Shown here: piece after piece, positions 6,799 through 13,500 of the stretch | How positions within the stretch are numbered: position 1 is the first letter of the stretch | How the letters are laid out: each line of letters starts with the position of its first letter | IMG/VR virus record: IMGVR_UViG_3300020021_000248 | Coordinates: 1-21,133 of that record | Direction: 5' to 3' (one strand) | Source: a virus | DNA length: 21,133 nucleotides | Translations under genes and position numbers: made by a program | Notes under the pieces: generated by a model | The model's database searches: none | Told to the model about the DNA's origin: nothing | What the model saw: only the letters and a program-made list of their open reading frames with translations

Positions 6799-7161
6799 AT
6801 GCCGTTTGCTGCCGTAGAGATTAAACAAGGGGAGACCGCTCACGTGACGGTCAAGGCCATCATGGACTTCGCCGCCATCGAGGGGTGTAACTTCATGTCT
6901 TTCGAGCTGCTGGGGATCCTGCTTCTAGGTCGGATCAAGTTCGTACGGTTCCGTACGGAGAGTAAGTCCCTCCAGGATGTCCTGCTGAAGCTCGACCGCG
7001 GGGTCGTGTATCAGAAGGGTGGCGGCTATCTATTGAGGTTTCCAGGGGAAGCCATGCCGAGCCCGGTCAACATTTTGACCATGACGTCGGTGGGGGAACC
7101 TAACATCAAGAGGACCTATCGTGGACCTGGCGTAAAATACTGGGAGAGGCAATTTCTATGA
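6799..7161 (+). CDS. Hypothetical protein
   Basis: 120 residues from ATG 6799; the frame extends further 5' but that part lies over the minus-strand gene, so the first ATG in the divergent gap is preferred. It starts MPFAAVEIKQGETAHVTV, contains a hydrophobic helix (FELLGILLLGRIKFVRF, about residues 36-52) and ends in a basic stretch. The helix is short and followed by Arg/Lys, so soluble packing is as likely as membrane contact. The stop overlaps the next start as ATGA (7158-7161). Function unknown. Confidence 0.65.
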   Translation: MPFAAVEIKQGETAHVTVKAIMDFAAIEGCNFMSFELLGILLLGRIKFVRFRTESKSLQDVLLKLDRGVVYQKGGGYLLRFPGEAMPSPVNILTMTSVGEPNIKRTYRGPGVKYWERQFL

Positions 7162-7457
7162 GCACCTGTGGTTTTGATGAATCGTGGGTCGGCCGTTGTA
7201 AAGAGCCCTCCGGTGCGACGGAGCGGTGTTCGAAACACGCTGATCTTAAATGCACGTCATGTGGAGCACCTGCCGTCAGATCCTGTGACCATACAGGGGG
7301 TTTCGTCTGTGGGGCACCCCTCTGCGGGGACTGCCGGCACAGCCCGCCTGTGAAGGATTCGCTCAATCTTTTCGGTATGGGTGGAGACCATAAGCCGAGC
7401 GAAATCGCGATCGAGGAGTGGCGGAAGCATTGGGCGGCCGAAGGGTCCTTGTTGTAA
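7158..7457 (+). CDS. Cys/His-rich zinc-binding protein
   Basis: 99 residues, start coupled by ATGA overlap and by GGGAGAGG upstream. Likely metal ligands are C4, C14, C24, H27, C32, C35, C43, H45, C51, C56, C59 and H61, enough for two or three zinc sites; spacing such as CTSC and CGDCRH recalls B-box or treble-clef fingers. The C-terminal third is an acidic amphipathic helix (SEIAIEEWRKHWAAEG). It could bind protein or nucleic acid. A strong hairpin begins one base after the stop. No family assigned. Confidence 0.7.
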   Translation: MSTCGFDESWVGRCKEPSGATERCSKHADLKCTSCGAPAVRSCDHTGGFVCGAPLCGDCRHSPPVKDSLNLFGMGGDHKPSEIAIEEWRKHWAAEGSLL

Positions 7458-7458
7458 A

Positions 7459-7486
7459 TTACGGCCCCCTTGTAAGGGGGCCGTAA
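7459..7486. terminator. 12-13 bp GC-rich hairpin without U-tract
   Basis: TTACGGCCCCCTT (7459-7471) and AAGGGGGCCGTAA (7474-7486) are perfectly complementary, with a loop of about four bases. On the plus strand the tail is A-rich, not T-rich, so it is either a U-less terminator or an mRNA 3'-end stabiliser. Confidence 0.6.
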
Positions 7487-7498
7487 AAAACGACGCAC

Positions 7499-7528
7499 CC
7501 TACGAATTATTTCGAAAATAACGATAGG
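7499..7528. promoter_or_regulatory. AT-rich palindrome upstream of the DndB-like gene
   Basis: TTATTT (7507-7512), CGA, AAATAA (7516-7521) is a perfect palindrome, with an imperfect outer pair CCTA (7499) and TAGG (7525). It stands out in this GC-rich window and could be an operator for the 7593 gene. Confidence 0.4.
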
Positions 7529-7560
7529 GCCCGCACTGTGTTGGCGTAGGGGAGGTTTGC

Positions 7561-7593
7561 GTGAAGGTTACTGACCTTTCGCAGAAAGAAAAA
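7561..7593 (+). other. SD-led GTG start, possible N-terminal extension or leader ORF
   Basis: GGGGAGG (7549-7555) lies five bases before GTG 7561. This frame reads VKVTDLSQKEK and then continues out of phase to a stop at 7684-7686. A -1 shift at the five-A run (7589-7593) would join it exactly to the ATG at 7593. It may be a leader peptide, a recoding site or a missing A in the sequence. Confidence 0.4.
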
Positions 7594-8795
7594 TGTCACA
7601 TACGTACAACGCTATCCGAGGGCACTTCGGTTCACTCGACACTTACCTCATCCAGATTCGGCCCGCAGAGATTCCAGAGATCGTAGGACACGATCCTAGG
7701 GACCTTTCTAAAAAGCGGCCCAAGGACTTGCGGCAGGGTGCGATTCACGACCTGTACGACAAGGTACAACGGGGTATCGAGACGGACCTCGTCGAAGAAC
7801 TCCGTGAATACGTAGAACAGTACAGTCAACCTGATTCTGAAGGAGTTGGGGCTCTTCCAGCCTTAGCTGTAGGCATGACGATGCCTCTTGATTTTAGGCC
7901 TTTCGAGGGTCAGGACGTTGTAAATGGAGTGGTCGGTCGTCTGACCATTCCAAGTTACTATGAACTTCCTGGGAAGGCTCTTTATCTGGACGGGCTAAAA
8001 CGAGCTTGTGCTGTGCTTGCTTGTTATCAACCAGAGGATGGGAGCGTTTCAATTCTTGACCCTGTCAACATTGCGGTGATGATTTTCGTCCCGAAACCAG
8101 GGCACACTCTCTCGGAGAAAGACCTTAAGCAACTGTTCTACGACTTCAATTCGAAGGCCACTCCTATCACAAGGCAGCAAGCTATTACGCGAGACAGTCG
8201 CGACCCTTATCTTCAGCTTGCTCGGGCTCTCGCCGAATCCGAGGTGCTCATCAAGAACGGAGGGGTAGACACCGATCGAGTGCAGCTTAAGAAGGGTGGG
8301 GTTCACGTGGCCACATTCTCGAATATGGTTACTTTTGTTCGAGGGGCCCTTGAGGGTCAAGCTGCTGCCGATCAAGCACGCAAGTCCGGGCCTAATCTTA
8401 CGAAAGAGAACTTAGATTCCTTCAAGGGCGAGCTTCTTTCGTTTTTAGGGTCTTTCGTTGAGGGCATGACCCCGGAAAAATTCAAGGATCAGGAAGAGCA
8501 CTTCCACTTGATGGCCGCGGGTTGGATGGCCTTGGGGGTGATCTTCCACGAGATTCGTATTCGTAGGCACATCACAGGAGAAGCTCTTGCCGAATATGGT
8601 CGTCGGACAGGGCGGATCCCGTGGAGGAATGACGCACCCCTCTGGACACATCTTCGTGTTCAGAAAACTGATGCTCGGGGAGTAGTGAAGTACGGTTGGT
8701 TAGTTCAGGGCAGCCATGTACCTGGAAGGGAAATTGTGAAGGTTCTTCGTAAAGAGCTTGGACTTATCCCTGATCCCGCAATTGCTGCTGAATGA
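7593..8795 (+). CDS. DndB/DGQHR-family protein
   Basis: 400 residues from ATG 7593. The N-terminus AIRGHFGSLDTYLIQI fits the 'RG...YYV' opening strand of the DGQHR family. DGLKR at 133-137 is the family DGQHR signature with two substitutions, and the segment 184-205 (DFNSKATPITR, then DSRDP) is the strongly conserved DndB-type block. DndB proteins regulate phosphorothioate DNA modification clusters, and DGQHR relatives occur in 7-deazaguanine DNA modification systems. No dndCDE, dpdA or queuosine genes are visible, so this is an orphan here. Its third codon positions look poorer in G/C than those of the vWA or ClpX genes, hinting at separate origin. ATG 7593 lacks a good SD; see the upstream GTG. 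Confidence 0.82.
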   Translation: MSHTYNAIRGHFGSLDTYLIQIRPAEIPEIVGHDPRDLSKKRPKDLRQGAIHDLYDKVQRGIETDLVEELREYVEQYSQPDSEGVGALPALAVGMTMPLDFRPFEGQDVVNGVVGRLTIPSYYELPGKALYLDGLKRACAVLACYQPEDGSVSILDPVNIAVMIFVPKPGHTLSEKDLKQLFYDFNSKATPITRQQAITRDSRDPYLQLARALAESEVLIKNGGVDTDRVQLKKGGVHVATFSNMVTFVRGALEGQAAADQARKSGPNLTKENLDSFKGELLSFLGSFVEGMTPEKFKDQEEHFHLMAAGWMALGVIFHEIRIRRHITGEALAEYGRRTGRIPWRNDAPLWTHLRVQKTDARGVVKYGWLVQGSHVPGREIVKVLRKELGLIPDPAIAAE

Positions 8796-8816
8796 CCTAG
8801 GTTCTTTTGATTAGCA

Positions 8817-8845
8817 GGCCGTAGGTGTGGACACACCCTACGGCC
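8817..8845 (+). other. Hairpin enclosing the start codon of GIY-YIG gene 2
   Basis: GGCCGTAGG (8817-8825) pairs with CCTACGGCC (8837-8845), and TGTG (8826-8829) with CACA (8832-8835); one C bulges. The GTG start (8827-8829) is inside the helix, so translation should be blocked when it folds. Confidence 0.65.
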
Positions 8846-9717
8846 GCATTTACTTGCTTCGGAATCTGACCAACGGGCGGGTTTACGTAGGCCAGACTAA
8901 AGGGTCGTTGAGCAGCCGATGGAAAAGGCATCAATCGACTGCGAAAACGTCGCAGGCTCCGTTGCACCGGGCTTTGAGAAAGTCCGGCCCTGACTTTTTT
9001 CAAGTAGAAGAGCTGGAGCTGTGTGCTGACTCCGTTGCGTTGAACTTGGCTGAAGCCAAATGGGTCGCTTATTACTGCTCAAACGTTCGAGGTGTTGGTT
9101 ACAATTGCACGAGCGGTGGGGATGCCGGTCATGTGTTCACCGTCGAAGCCCGTGAGAGGATCTCCTCCTCCCAAAAGAAACGTTTGCAAGATCCTCAGGT
9201 GAAAGCTCGGATGGCCATGTCAGCTCGACGCCAATGGTCAGATCCTGACTTCCGAACCCAAGCTTCTCGACGAGCCAAACTACAGTTCGGGAACCCTGAA
9301 GCACGTCAGGCTTCCTCTCGCCGGCAAAAGCAGATGATGGCGGAATGTCCAGAGCGTCGAGGACAGCTAGCAGCGTACAATCAGACGATTGAGGCTCGAG
9401 TGGCCAAATCACTCAGCCGAAAGAAATTCTTTCAAGAGAACCCTGAGAAACGAAAGGCTTTCTCTGTCGTGCAGCGGACTCGCCTTGCACAGCAAGGCGA
9501 GTCCAAGGCGGACTTCATCCTGAAGGCCCTGGAAGGTGGTGAACGCCTGTCCCGAGATCTTGTGAGCGAACGTTATCCAATAGACCGGGTAAACGAGGGC
9601 TTGAGCCGTTACCAAAAAGTGGGATTCGTAAAGTCTCGACCGTTGTTGCCTGAAGAACGTCCAGACATCTGTGGTCGATGTCGTTCGAGAGCAAAGGTGT
9701 GGTCTCTATGCGCGTAG
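8827..9717 (+). CDS. GIY-YIG homing endonuclease 2 with HTH-like tail
   Basis: 296 residues from GTG 8827. GIY-YIG core: GRIYLL (6-11), VYVGQT (19-24), catalytic R31, probable metal ligand E76 and exit motif YNCTSGGDAGH (92-102). A NUMOD3-like segment follows (TVEARERISSSQKKR), then repeated basic 'NPEARQA/ DPQVKAR' helices as in phage GIY-YIG enzymes. The C-terminal ~75 residues look like a winged helix (FILKALEGGERLSRDLVSER) with a final CGRC...C that may bind zinc. It would cleave a cognate site and home. It sits between the DndB-like and amidase genes and overlaps the latter by 10 bases. Start codon and interior both carry strong hairpins. Confidence 0.88.
   Translation: MDTPYGRIYLLRNLTNGRVYVGQTKGSLSSRWKRHQSTAKTSQAPLHRALRKSGPDFFQVEELELCADSVALNLAEAKWVAYYCSNVRGVGYNCTSGGDAGHVFTVEARERISSSQKKRLQDPQVKARMAMSARRQWSDPDFRTQASRRAKLQFGNPEARQASSRRQKQMMAECPERRGQLAAYNQTIEARVAKSLSRKKFFQENPEKRKAFSVVQRTRLAQQGESKADFILKALEGGERLSRDLVSERYPIDRVNEGLSRYQKVGFVKSRPLLPEERPDICGRCRSRAKVWSLCA
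9476..9504. repeat. Perfect 13-bp hairpin inside GIY-YIG gene 2
   Basis: GGACTCGCCTTGC (9476-9488), loop ACA, GCAAGGCGAGTCC (9492-9504). A perfect 13-bp stem with a 3-base loop is not expected by chance in 21 kb. It lies just before the C-terminal HTH-like part and is read through as coding sequence. Confidence 0.8.
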
Positions 9718-10481
9718 CAGCAATTCAAATGGCTCCCAGGTTCAAGGACCGCCCAGGAAACCTGAAGACGGCCCTCATCCTAGCCACGCAGGCCGCCCAA
9801 GCGGGAGCCCGGCTGATCGTGCTCCCTGAACTGTGCACGACAGGCTACAGTTTCATGAGCGCTGAAGAGGCTCGTCCTTTTGCGGAGCACATCGAGGATT
9901 GGCCCAACAGCTGGTCAAAATCGAACCCGCCCGGCTCGCTCTTCGCTATGCAGGGGCTGACGTCCAAGTACCAGTGTGCGGTCGCTTGGGGGATCGCGAC
10001 GATCTCGGACACCGACAAGCTGTACAACAGCCAAGTTCTGATGACTCCGGACGGCAAGATCACGACCTACAACAAGGTGAACTTGTGGGGCAACGATTTC
10101 CTTTGGGCTGAAGGGGGCCAGCAGAGCCCCCCTATCGTGACCTTTGGGGGCCAGAAAATCGGCCTGCTGATCTGCCGGGACGTACGTGACCGGTCAAGCG
10201 ATTTCAAGGACTTCTACGAGAAGGGGGACGCCGACATCGTGGCGTTCAGCTCGAACTTTGGGGACGGCGGCTTCCCCAGCACCTCCTGGATGGACTTCGC
10301 CAAAGAGAACCGCTGCACCTTTGTAGTTTCGAATCGTTACGGGCAGGAGGGGCCCAACAACTTCGGTGAGGGCGGGATATGCATCATTGAGCCCCCGCCC
10401 AAGGGCCGTGAGTACGGCCGGGTGCATTGTGAGGGACTCAAGTGGAATGAGCCCTGCATCGTTTACGCTGACGTTCCTTGA
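9708..10481 (+). CDS. Carbon-nitrogen hydrolase (nitrilase superfamily amidase)
   Basis: 257 residues from ATG 9708, chosen over an upstream in-frame GTG because AAAGGTG (9694-9700) is well placed and the protein opens with the family strand MRVAAIQMAP. The catalytic triad is complete: E41 in LPELCTTGY, K123 in YNKVNLWG and C156 in LLICRDVR. Length is normal for a single-domain amidase. The family hydrolyses C-N bonds in amides, carbamoyl groups or glutamine; the substrate cannot be read from sequence. FLWAEGG before the Cys resembles the N-carbamoyl or omega-amidase branches loosely. It overlaps the endonuclease gene by 10 bases. In a phage it could serve nitrogen, NAD or base metabolism (inference). 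Confidence 0.88.
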   Translation: MRVAAIQMAPRFKDRPGNLKTALILATQAAQAGARLIVLPELCTTGYSFMSAEEARPFAEHIEDWPNSWSKSNPPGSLFAMQGLTSKYQCAVAWGIATISDTDKLYNSQVLMTPDGKITTYNKVNLWGNDFLWAEGGQQSPPIVTFGGQKIGLLICRDVRDRSSDFKDFYEKGDADIVAFSSNFGDGGFPSTSWMDFAKENRCTFVVSNRYGQEGPNNFGEGGICIIEPPPKGREYGRVHCEGLKWNEPCIVYADVP

Positions 10482-10512
10482 GGGCCTGGCCGTCGGTGTA
10501 TAAGACCCACCG
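10478..10512 (+). promoter_or_regulatory. Promoter of the RyR gene (TTGAGG / CGGTGTATAAG)
   Basis: TTGAGG (10478-10483), 15 bases, TATAAG (10499-10504), with TCGGTG immediately before. The layout matches the vWA promoter nearly base for base. CGGTG (10494-10498) and CACCG (10508-10512) form an inverted repeat around the -10 box, a possible operator. Confidence 0.65.
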
Positions 10513-10550
10513 AACCCCGAACCAACGAAAGGCCAGGTTCCAATGAAGTC

Positions 10551-10958
10551 GTGAACGCTGACGAGAAGGTATCACGGTGTGCCCGAGCGGCCCACAACAC
10601 CATGGTGACGTATTGCCGTATGCACGGCGATTACACCATCAAGGAGTGGGATGACGCGGAGGGCTGGCAGCGTGAGAGCACCATCAACATGGTGAAGTCT
10701 GTGCTGGCCGGCAACTACAGCCCGAAAGGCGAGCACGAGCGCTGGACCAAAGAGAAGCTCGAGAAGGGCTACATCTATGGTGCGGTCAAGAACGACGACA
10801 AGGATAAGGGTCCGCTCACGAACCCCAATCTTGTCTCCTACGAGCAGCTGCCGATCCTTCAGCGTATGAAGGACTCGCTCTTGATCGTGGTGACGGTGGG
10901 CACAGCCGCCCACTACGGTCTGAGTGTCGTGAAAGTGCCGGAGCTGGCCTTCGCCTAA
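10551..10958 (+). CDS. RyR-domain protein
   Basis: 135 residues from GTG 10551. Residues ~8-112 match the ryanodine-receptor RyR repeat as found in bacteria and phages: ARAAHNTMVTYCRMHGD (11-27), WDDAEGWQRESTINMVK (33-49), an HERW (62-65) plus KGYIYGAVKND (72-82) block, and LVSYEQLPILQRMKDSL (94-110). RyR domains in prokaryotes are thought to bind nucleotide-type ligands or partners in signalling and conflict systems; the ligand here is unknown. A better SD (AAAGG/CAGG) serves an ATG at 10543 that stops after three codons (Met-Lys-Ser), with the TGA overlapping the GTG. It ends opposite the minus-strand gene across a hairpin. Confidence 0.85.
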   Translation: MNADEKVSRCARAAHNTMVTYCRMHGDYTIKEWDDAEGWQRESTINMVKSVLAGNYSPKGEHERWTKEKLEKGYIYGAVKNDDKDKGPLTNPNLVSYEQLPILQRMKDSLLIVVTVGTAAHYGLSVVKVPELAFA

Positions 10959-10963
10959 CGGGC

Positions 10964-10989
10964 AGGGGGCCGGGGAGACTCGGCCCCCT
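10964..10989. terminator. GC-rich hairpin between convergent genes
   Basis: AGGGGGCCG (10964-10972), 8-base loop, CGGCCCCCT (10981-10989). Placed between the stops at 10958 (+) and 10988 (-), so it can act for both transcripts; no T-run on either side. Confidence 0.6.
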
Positions 10990-11476
10990 ACGGGATTCTG
11001 CTCAGCACGTCACGAACGAGCCGCATGAGTGCAAGCCCCGCAAGCTCGGGCTCAGCTGTCGCGTGGGCGCTGATCATTCCGTGAAAGTCCAGATGTCCGT
11101 CCAGCATGTAGGGCGTGTACCCGAAAGCCATGAACGCTTGGTCGCCCCGGATCGCCAGGGTGAGGTTGAAGGCGTCGATGGGCTGCGGGGGTGAGAAGAA
11201 CCAGAAGATCTTCCCCTGGCTCTCGCTACCGTTCATGAAGTAGCGGTCCCCCTGCTTCTTGTGTAAAAGCTCCAGGAGCCGGGGCAGCAGGGCTCCGATC
11301 GAATCCCTGGCGTCATCCAGTGCTTGGAGGGCCGGGGTATCGGGCAGGTACGCCGAGCGGGTGAAGAAGTACTCCAGCGCTTCTTGGGGGATCGTGGGCT
11401 GCCAGCCCATTTGGGCCTCGCGAATGGCCCAAATGGCCGCCACCTTCCTCGCTTGACGCTTTTGCGCTGATAGCAT
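10988..11476 (-). CDS. Hypothetical protein on the minus strand
   Basis: 162 residues from ATG 11476. N-terminus is basic and helical (MLSAQKRQARKVAAIWAIRE), followed by a helical middle and an alpha/beta C-terminal half (YFMNGSESQGKIFWFFSPPQ; DQAFMAFGYTPYML). No catalytic signature, Cys cluster or membrane span. No SD is seen upstream. It is divergent from clpX with only 49 bases between starts, so the two promoters probably overlap. Function unknown. Confidence 0.65.
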   Translation of the reverse strand: MLSAQKRQARKVAAIWAIREAQMGWQPTIPQEALEYFFTRSAYLPDTPALQALDDARDSIGALLPRLLELLHKKQGDRYFMNGSESQGKIFWFFSPPQPIDAFNLTLAIRGDQAFMAFGYTPYMLDGHLDFHGMISAHATAEPELAGLALMRLVRDVLSRIP

Positions 11477-11497
11477 GCACTCGTAGGGGTCCTAGAA

Positions 11498-11521
11498 AAG
11501 GATTTTCGGTGTAGAATCCTT
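11498..11521 (+). promoter_or_regulatory. clpX promoter, GGTGTA inside an inverted repeat
   Basis: TCGGTGTAGAAT (11506-11517) matches the recurring element; TAGAAT would start transcription about two bases before ATG 11526. AAGGATT (11498-11504) and AATCCTT (11515-11521) flank it as a perfect 7-bp inverted repeat with GGTGTA in the loop. Confidence 0.65.
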
Positions 11522-11525
11522 GGAG

Positions 11526-12833
11526 ATGCCCGAGATCGACGAATGCACCGGCTGCGGCCGATTCCGAAACGAAGTCCGCCAGCTCGTTCAGATTTCTGCG
11601 AAGGCGGCTGTTTGCAACAATTGCATCAGGGCCGCTGCCGAGAAGCTGATCCAAGAAAAGAAAGCCGCTTCATCCAAAGAACAGAAGCCGCTCCCGAAAC
11701 CGAAGGAGATCAAAGCGCTGCTAGACCGCTACGTGATCTCTCAAGATCACGCGAAGAAGGACATCGCGGTCGCGGTCTACAATCACTACAAGCGACGAGA
11801 AGCTCTCCGTGTAGGGATGGAGCTTGGGGTCGAGATCCAAAAGAGCAACATCTTGCTGAGCGGTCCGACGGGTTGCGGTAAGACCCAGATTGCTCGTACG
11901 ATTGCTCGCATCCTGGGCGTTCCCTTCTACGTTGCGGACGCCACCAAGCTGACGATGGCTGGCTATGTGGGAGACGACGTCGAGAGCTTGCTTCAAGGGT
12001 TGCTGGCCGCTTGTGGTGGCGACGTGCAGCAAGCCCAGTGGGGCATCGTGTTCGTGGATGAGTGCGACAAGATCGCTCGAAAGAGTGGGCGGGGCGCTAC
12101 CGGTTACCGTGACGTGACGGGTGAGGGCGTGCAGCAAGCTCTCCTGAAACTTGTCGAAGGTGGCAAGGTGAGCGTCCCTCGAGGTACGGCCAAGATGGGG
12201 ATGACCAACGATTACGACTTGATCGACACGGAGAACATCCTGTTCATCTTCGCTGGTTCTTTCGCCGGCATCGAAGACATCGTCAAGGACCGTATCAACA
12301 AGAGCGCGAAGGTGGGCTTCGGAGCTTCTGCCCGTCGAGACGTCGACAACACTGAGGTCTACACGGTACTCGAAGAAGCCGACTTCTTGGAGTTCGGTGT
12401 TATCCCTGAATTGTTGGGCCGCCTTCCCGTCCACACGTCAGTCTTGCCTCTCACTGAGGACGAGATGGTGCGGGTGTTGATGGAGCCCGACGACGCTCTT
12501 GTGCGACAGTTTCAGGCCCTCTTCAGCATCGACAACATTGATCTCCAGTTCGACATCGATGCTTTGAGGGAAATCGGTCGGGAGGCCAAATCCCGACCCA
12601 CCGGTGCGAGGGCGCTGAGGAGCATCCTCGAGAGGGTGACCAAGGAGTACGCCTACGAGTGCCCCAGCGACCCTACTGTGAAGGGGATCCGCATTTCCAA
12701 GGAAGTTGTGGAGGGTAAGGTGACGGCTTTGGTGGAGCGGGTAGTGGTCGAAGAGGCGGTTGTTTCTTTGGGAGAGGACCCTTTAGTGGCTCAATTGAGG
12801 CAAAGGGCTCATTCCGACGGGCCCTTATCCTAG
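11526..12833 (+). CDS. clpX: ClpX ATPase, phage-type
   Basis: 435 residues from ATG 11526 (a TTG at 11520 is also in frame); family length is about 420-430. N-terminal zinc domain C7-x2-C10 and C30-x2-C33; Walker A GPTGCGKT (113-120); pore loop GYVG (146-149); Walker B VFVDECDK (175-182, Ile to Cys after the Glu); RDVTGEGVQQALLKL (195-209); arginine finger in LLGRLP (R299); sensor 2 TGARALRSI (R362). The ClpP-docking IGF loop is present as VGF (263-265), so it can probably dock on host ClpP. The RKH pore loop that reads ssrA tails is replaced by TAKMGMTND (221-229). It would unfold chosen proteins for degradation or remodelling. No clpP in the window. Near-leaderless transcript suggested. Confidence 0.95.
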   Translation: MPEIDECTGCGRFRNEVRQLVQISAKAAVCNNCIRAAAEKLIQEKKAASSKEQKPLPKPKEIKALLDRYVISQDHAKKDIAVAVYNHYKRREALRVGMELGVEIQKSNILLSGPTGCGKTQIARTIARILGVPFYVADATKLTMAGYVGDDVESLLQGLLAACGGDVQQAQWGIVFVDECDKIARKSGRGATGYRDVTGEGVQQALLKLVEGGKVSVPRGTAKMGMTNDYDLIDTENILFIFAGSFAGIEDIVKDRINKSAKVGFGASARRDVDNTEVYTVLEEADFLEFGVIPELLGRLPVHTSVLPLTEDEMVRVLMEPDDALVRQFQALFSIDNIDLQFDIDALREIGREAKSRPTGARALRSILERVTKEYAYECPSDPTVKGIRISKEVVEGKVTALVERVVVEEAVVSLGEDPLVAQLRQRAHSDGPLS

Positions 12834-12848
12834 TCCATTTATGGGGAT

Positions 12849-12862
12849 CTCCTAAGCAGGAG
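12849..12862 (+). promoter_or_regulatory. Hairpin that sequesters the SD of the 12871 gene
   Basis: CTCCT (12849-12853), AAGC loop, AGGAG (12858-12862): the SD AGGAG is one arm of a perfect stem, extended by GGGG (12843-12846) with CCCC (12863-12867). Located in the 37-base gap after clpX. Confidence 0.55.
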
Positions 12863-12870
12863 CCCCCGGA

Positions 12871-13497
12871 ATGAGTCTTGTACAGCGTTTGGTTGCCAGG
12901 AAGAAGCAAGCGTCCGTCACCCTACGCCTAGTGAGGCGGTACAAGGAAGCTCTGGGCCCGATGGTAATCGGCCCAAGAGGGCTCCAGAAGCCAGGCGGAA
13001 CGGATCTCGCCTTGCAAGAGGGGGCTGCTTACTGGATCGGCGCCAGCTCGTCCCCCAAGATGGTGATCGTCACTGACGTGAACGACAAGCTGGTGAAGTA
13101 CAAGCTGTACCCTTTCACCGGCGGTGCGTTGACGATGGAGCGTTGGATCTTTGCCGACCTGGCGGCCAAAGGCTCGGAGCAGCATCTGAAGCAGTACGGG
13201 TCTCACATGGACCCGGGCCTCAAGCACTCGCTGGAAGCGCTTCTTCGAGGCGGTAAGGGCCGCAAAGAGGATATCGAAGGCTATCGCCCGGTGACGATGA
13301 CGCTCGCTCCGGCGGACGGCCAGGCGGGGAACGACCTCTGGTACGCGGCCGAAGAGTACGGCAACGTCGGGGGCCAGCATCAAGATGATGGCAGCATGCT
13401 GTATGTGGTGGACTGCGAGAAGCGAGAGGTCGAGCAAGTCAAGAACGACCCGCGTTTCAAACTGGTCAAGGTCGAGAACCGTTCGAGTGCTGACTGA
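12871..13497 (+). CDS. Unknown protein with N-terminal RLVAR tag
   Basis: 208 residues from ATG 12871, SD AGGAG eight bases upstream (buried in a hairpin). N-terminus is basic and helical with RLVARKKQA (6-14) and a second copy-like RLVRRYKEAL (19-28). The rest is alpha/beta: ALQEGAAYWIGASSSPKMVI (47-66), a lysine-rich middle strand, and an acidic C-terminal half (EEYGNVGGQHQDDGSMLYVV). No catalytic motif recognised. The next gene, four bases on, has the same RLVAR at residues 6-10, so the two products may be sorted alike, for example into the virion (inference). Confidence 0.75.
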   Translation: MSLVQRLVARKKQASVTLRLVRRYKEALGPMVIGPRGLQKPGGTDLALQEGAAYWIGASSSPKMVIVTDVNDKLVKYKLYPFTGGALTMERWIFADLAAKGSEQHLKQYGSHMDPGLKHSLEALLRGGKGRKEDIEGYRPVTMTLAPADGQAGNDLWYAAEEYGNVGGQHQDDGSMLYVVDCEKREVEQVKNDPRFKLVKVENRSSAD

Positions 13498-13500
13498 GCG

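Noticed and set aside
6942-6957. CGTACGG-TT-CCGTACG palindrome
   Set aside because: Seven-bp stem with a 2-base loop within a coding frame; not clearly above chance and no context.
7459-7486. Standard Rho-independent terminator on the plus strand
   Set aside because: Stem is strong but the plus-strand tail is A-rich; listed as a U-less hairpin instead.
11721-12434. 237-residue minus-strand frame
   Set aside because: Entirely antisense to the ClpX AAA+ core.
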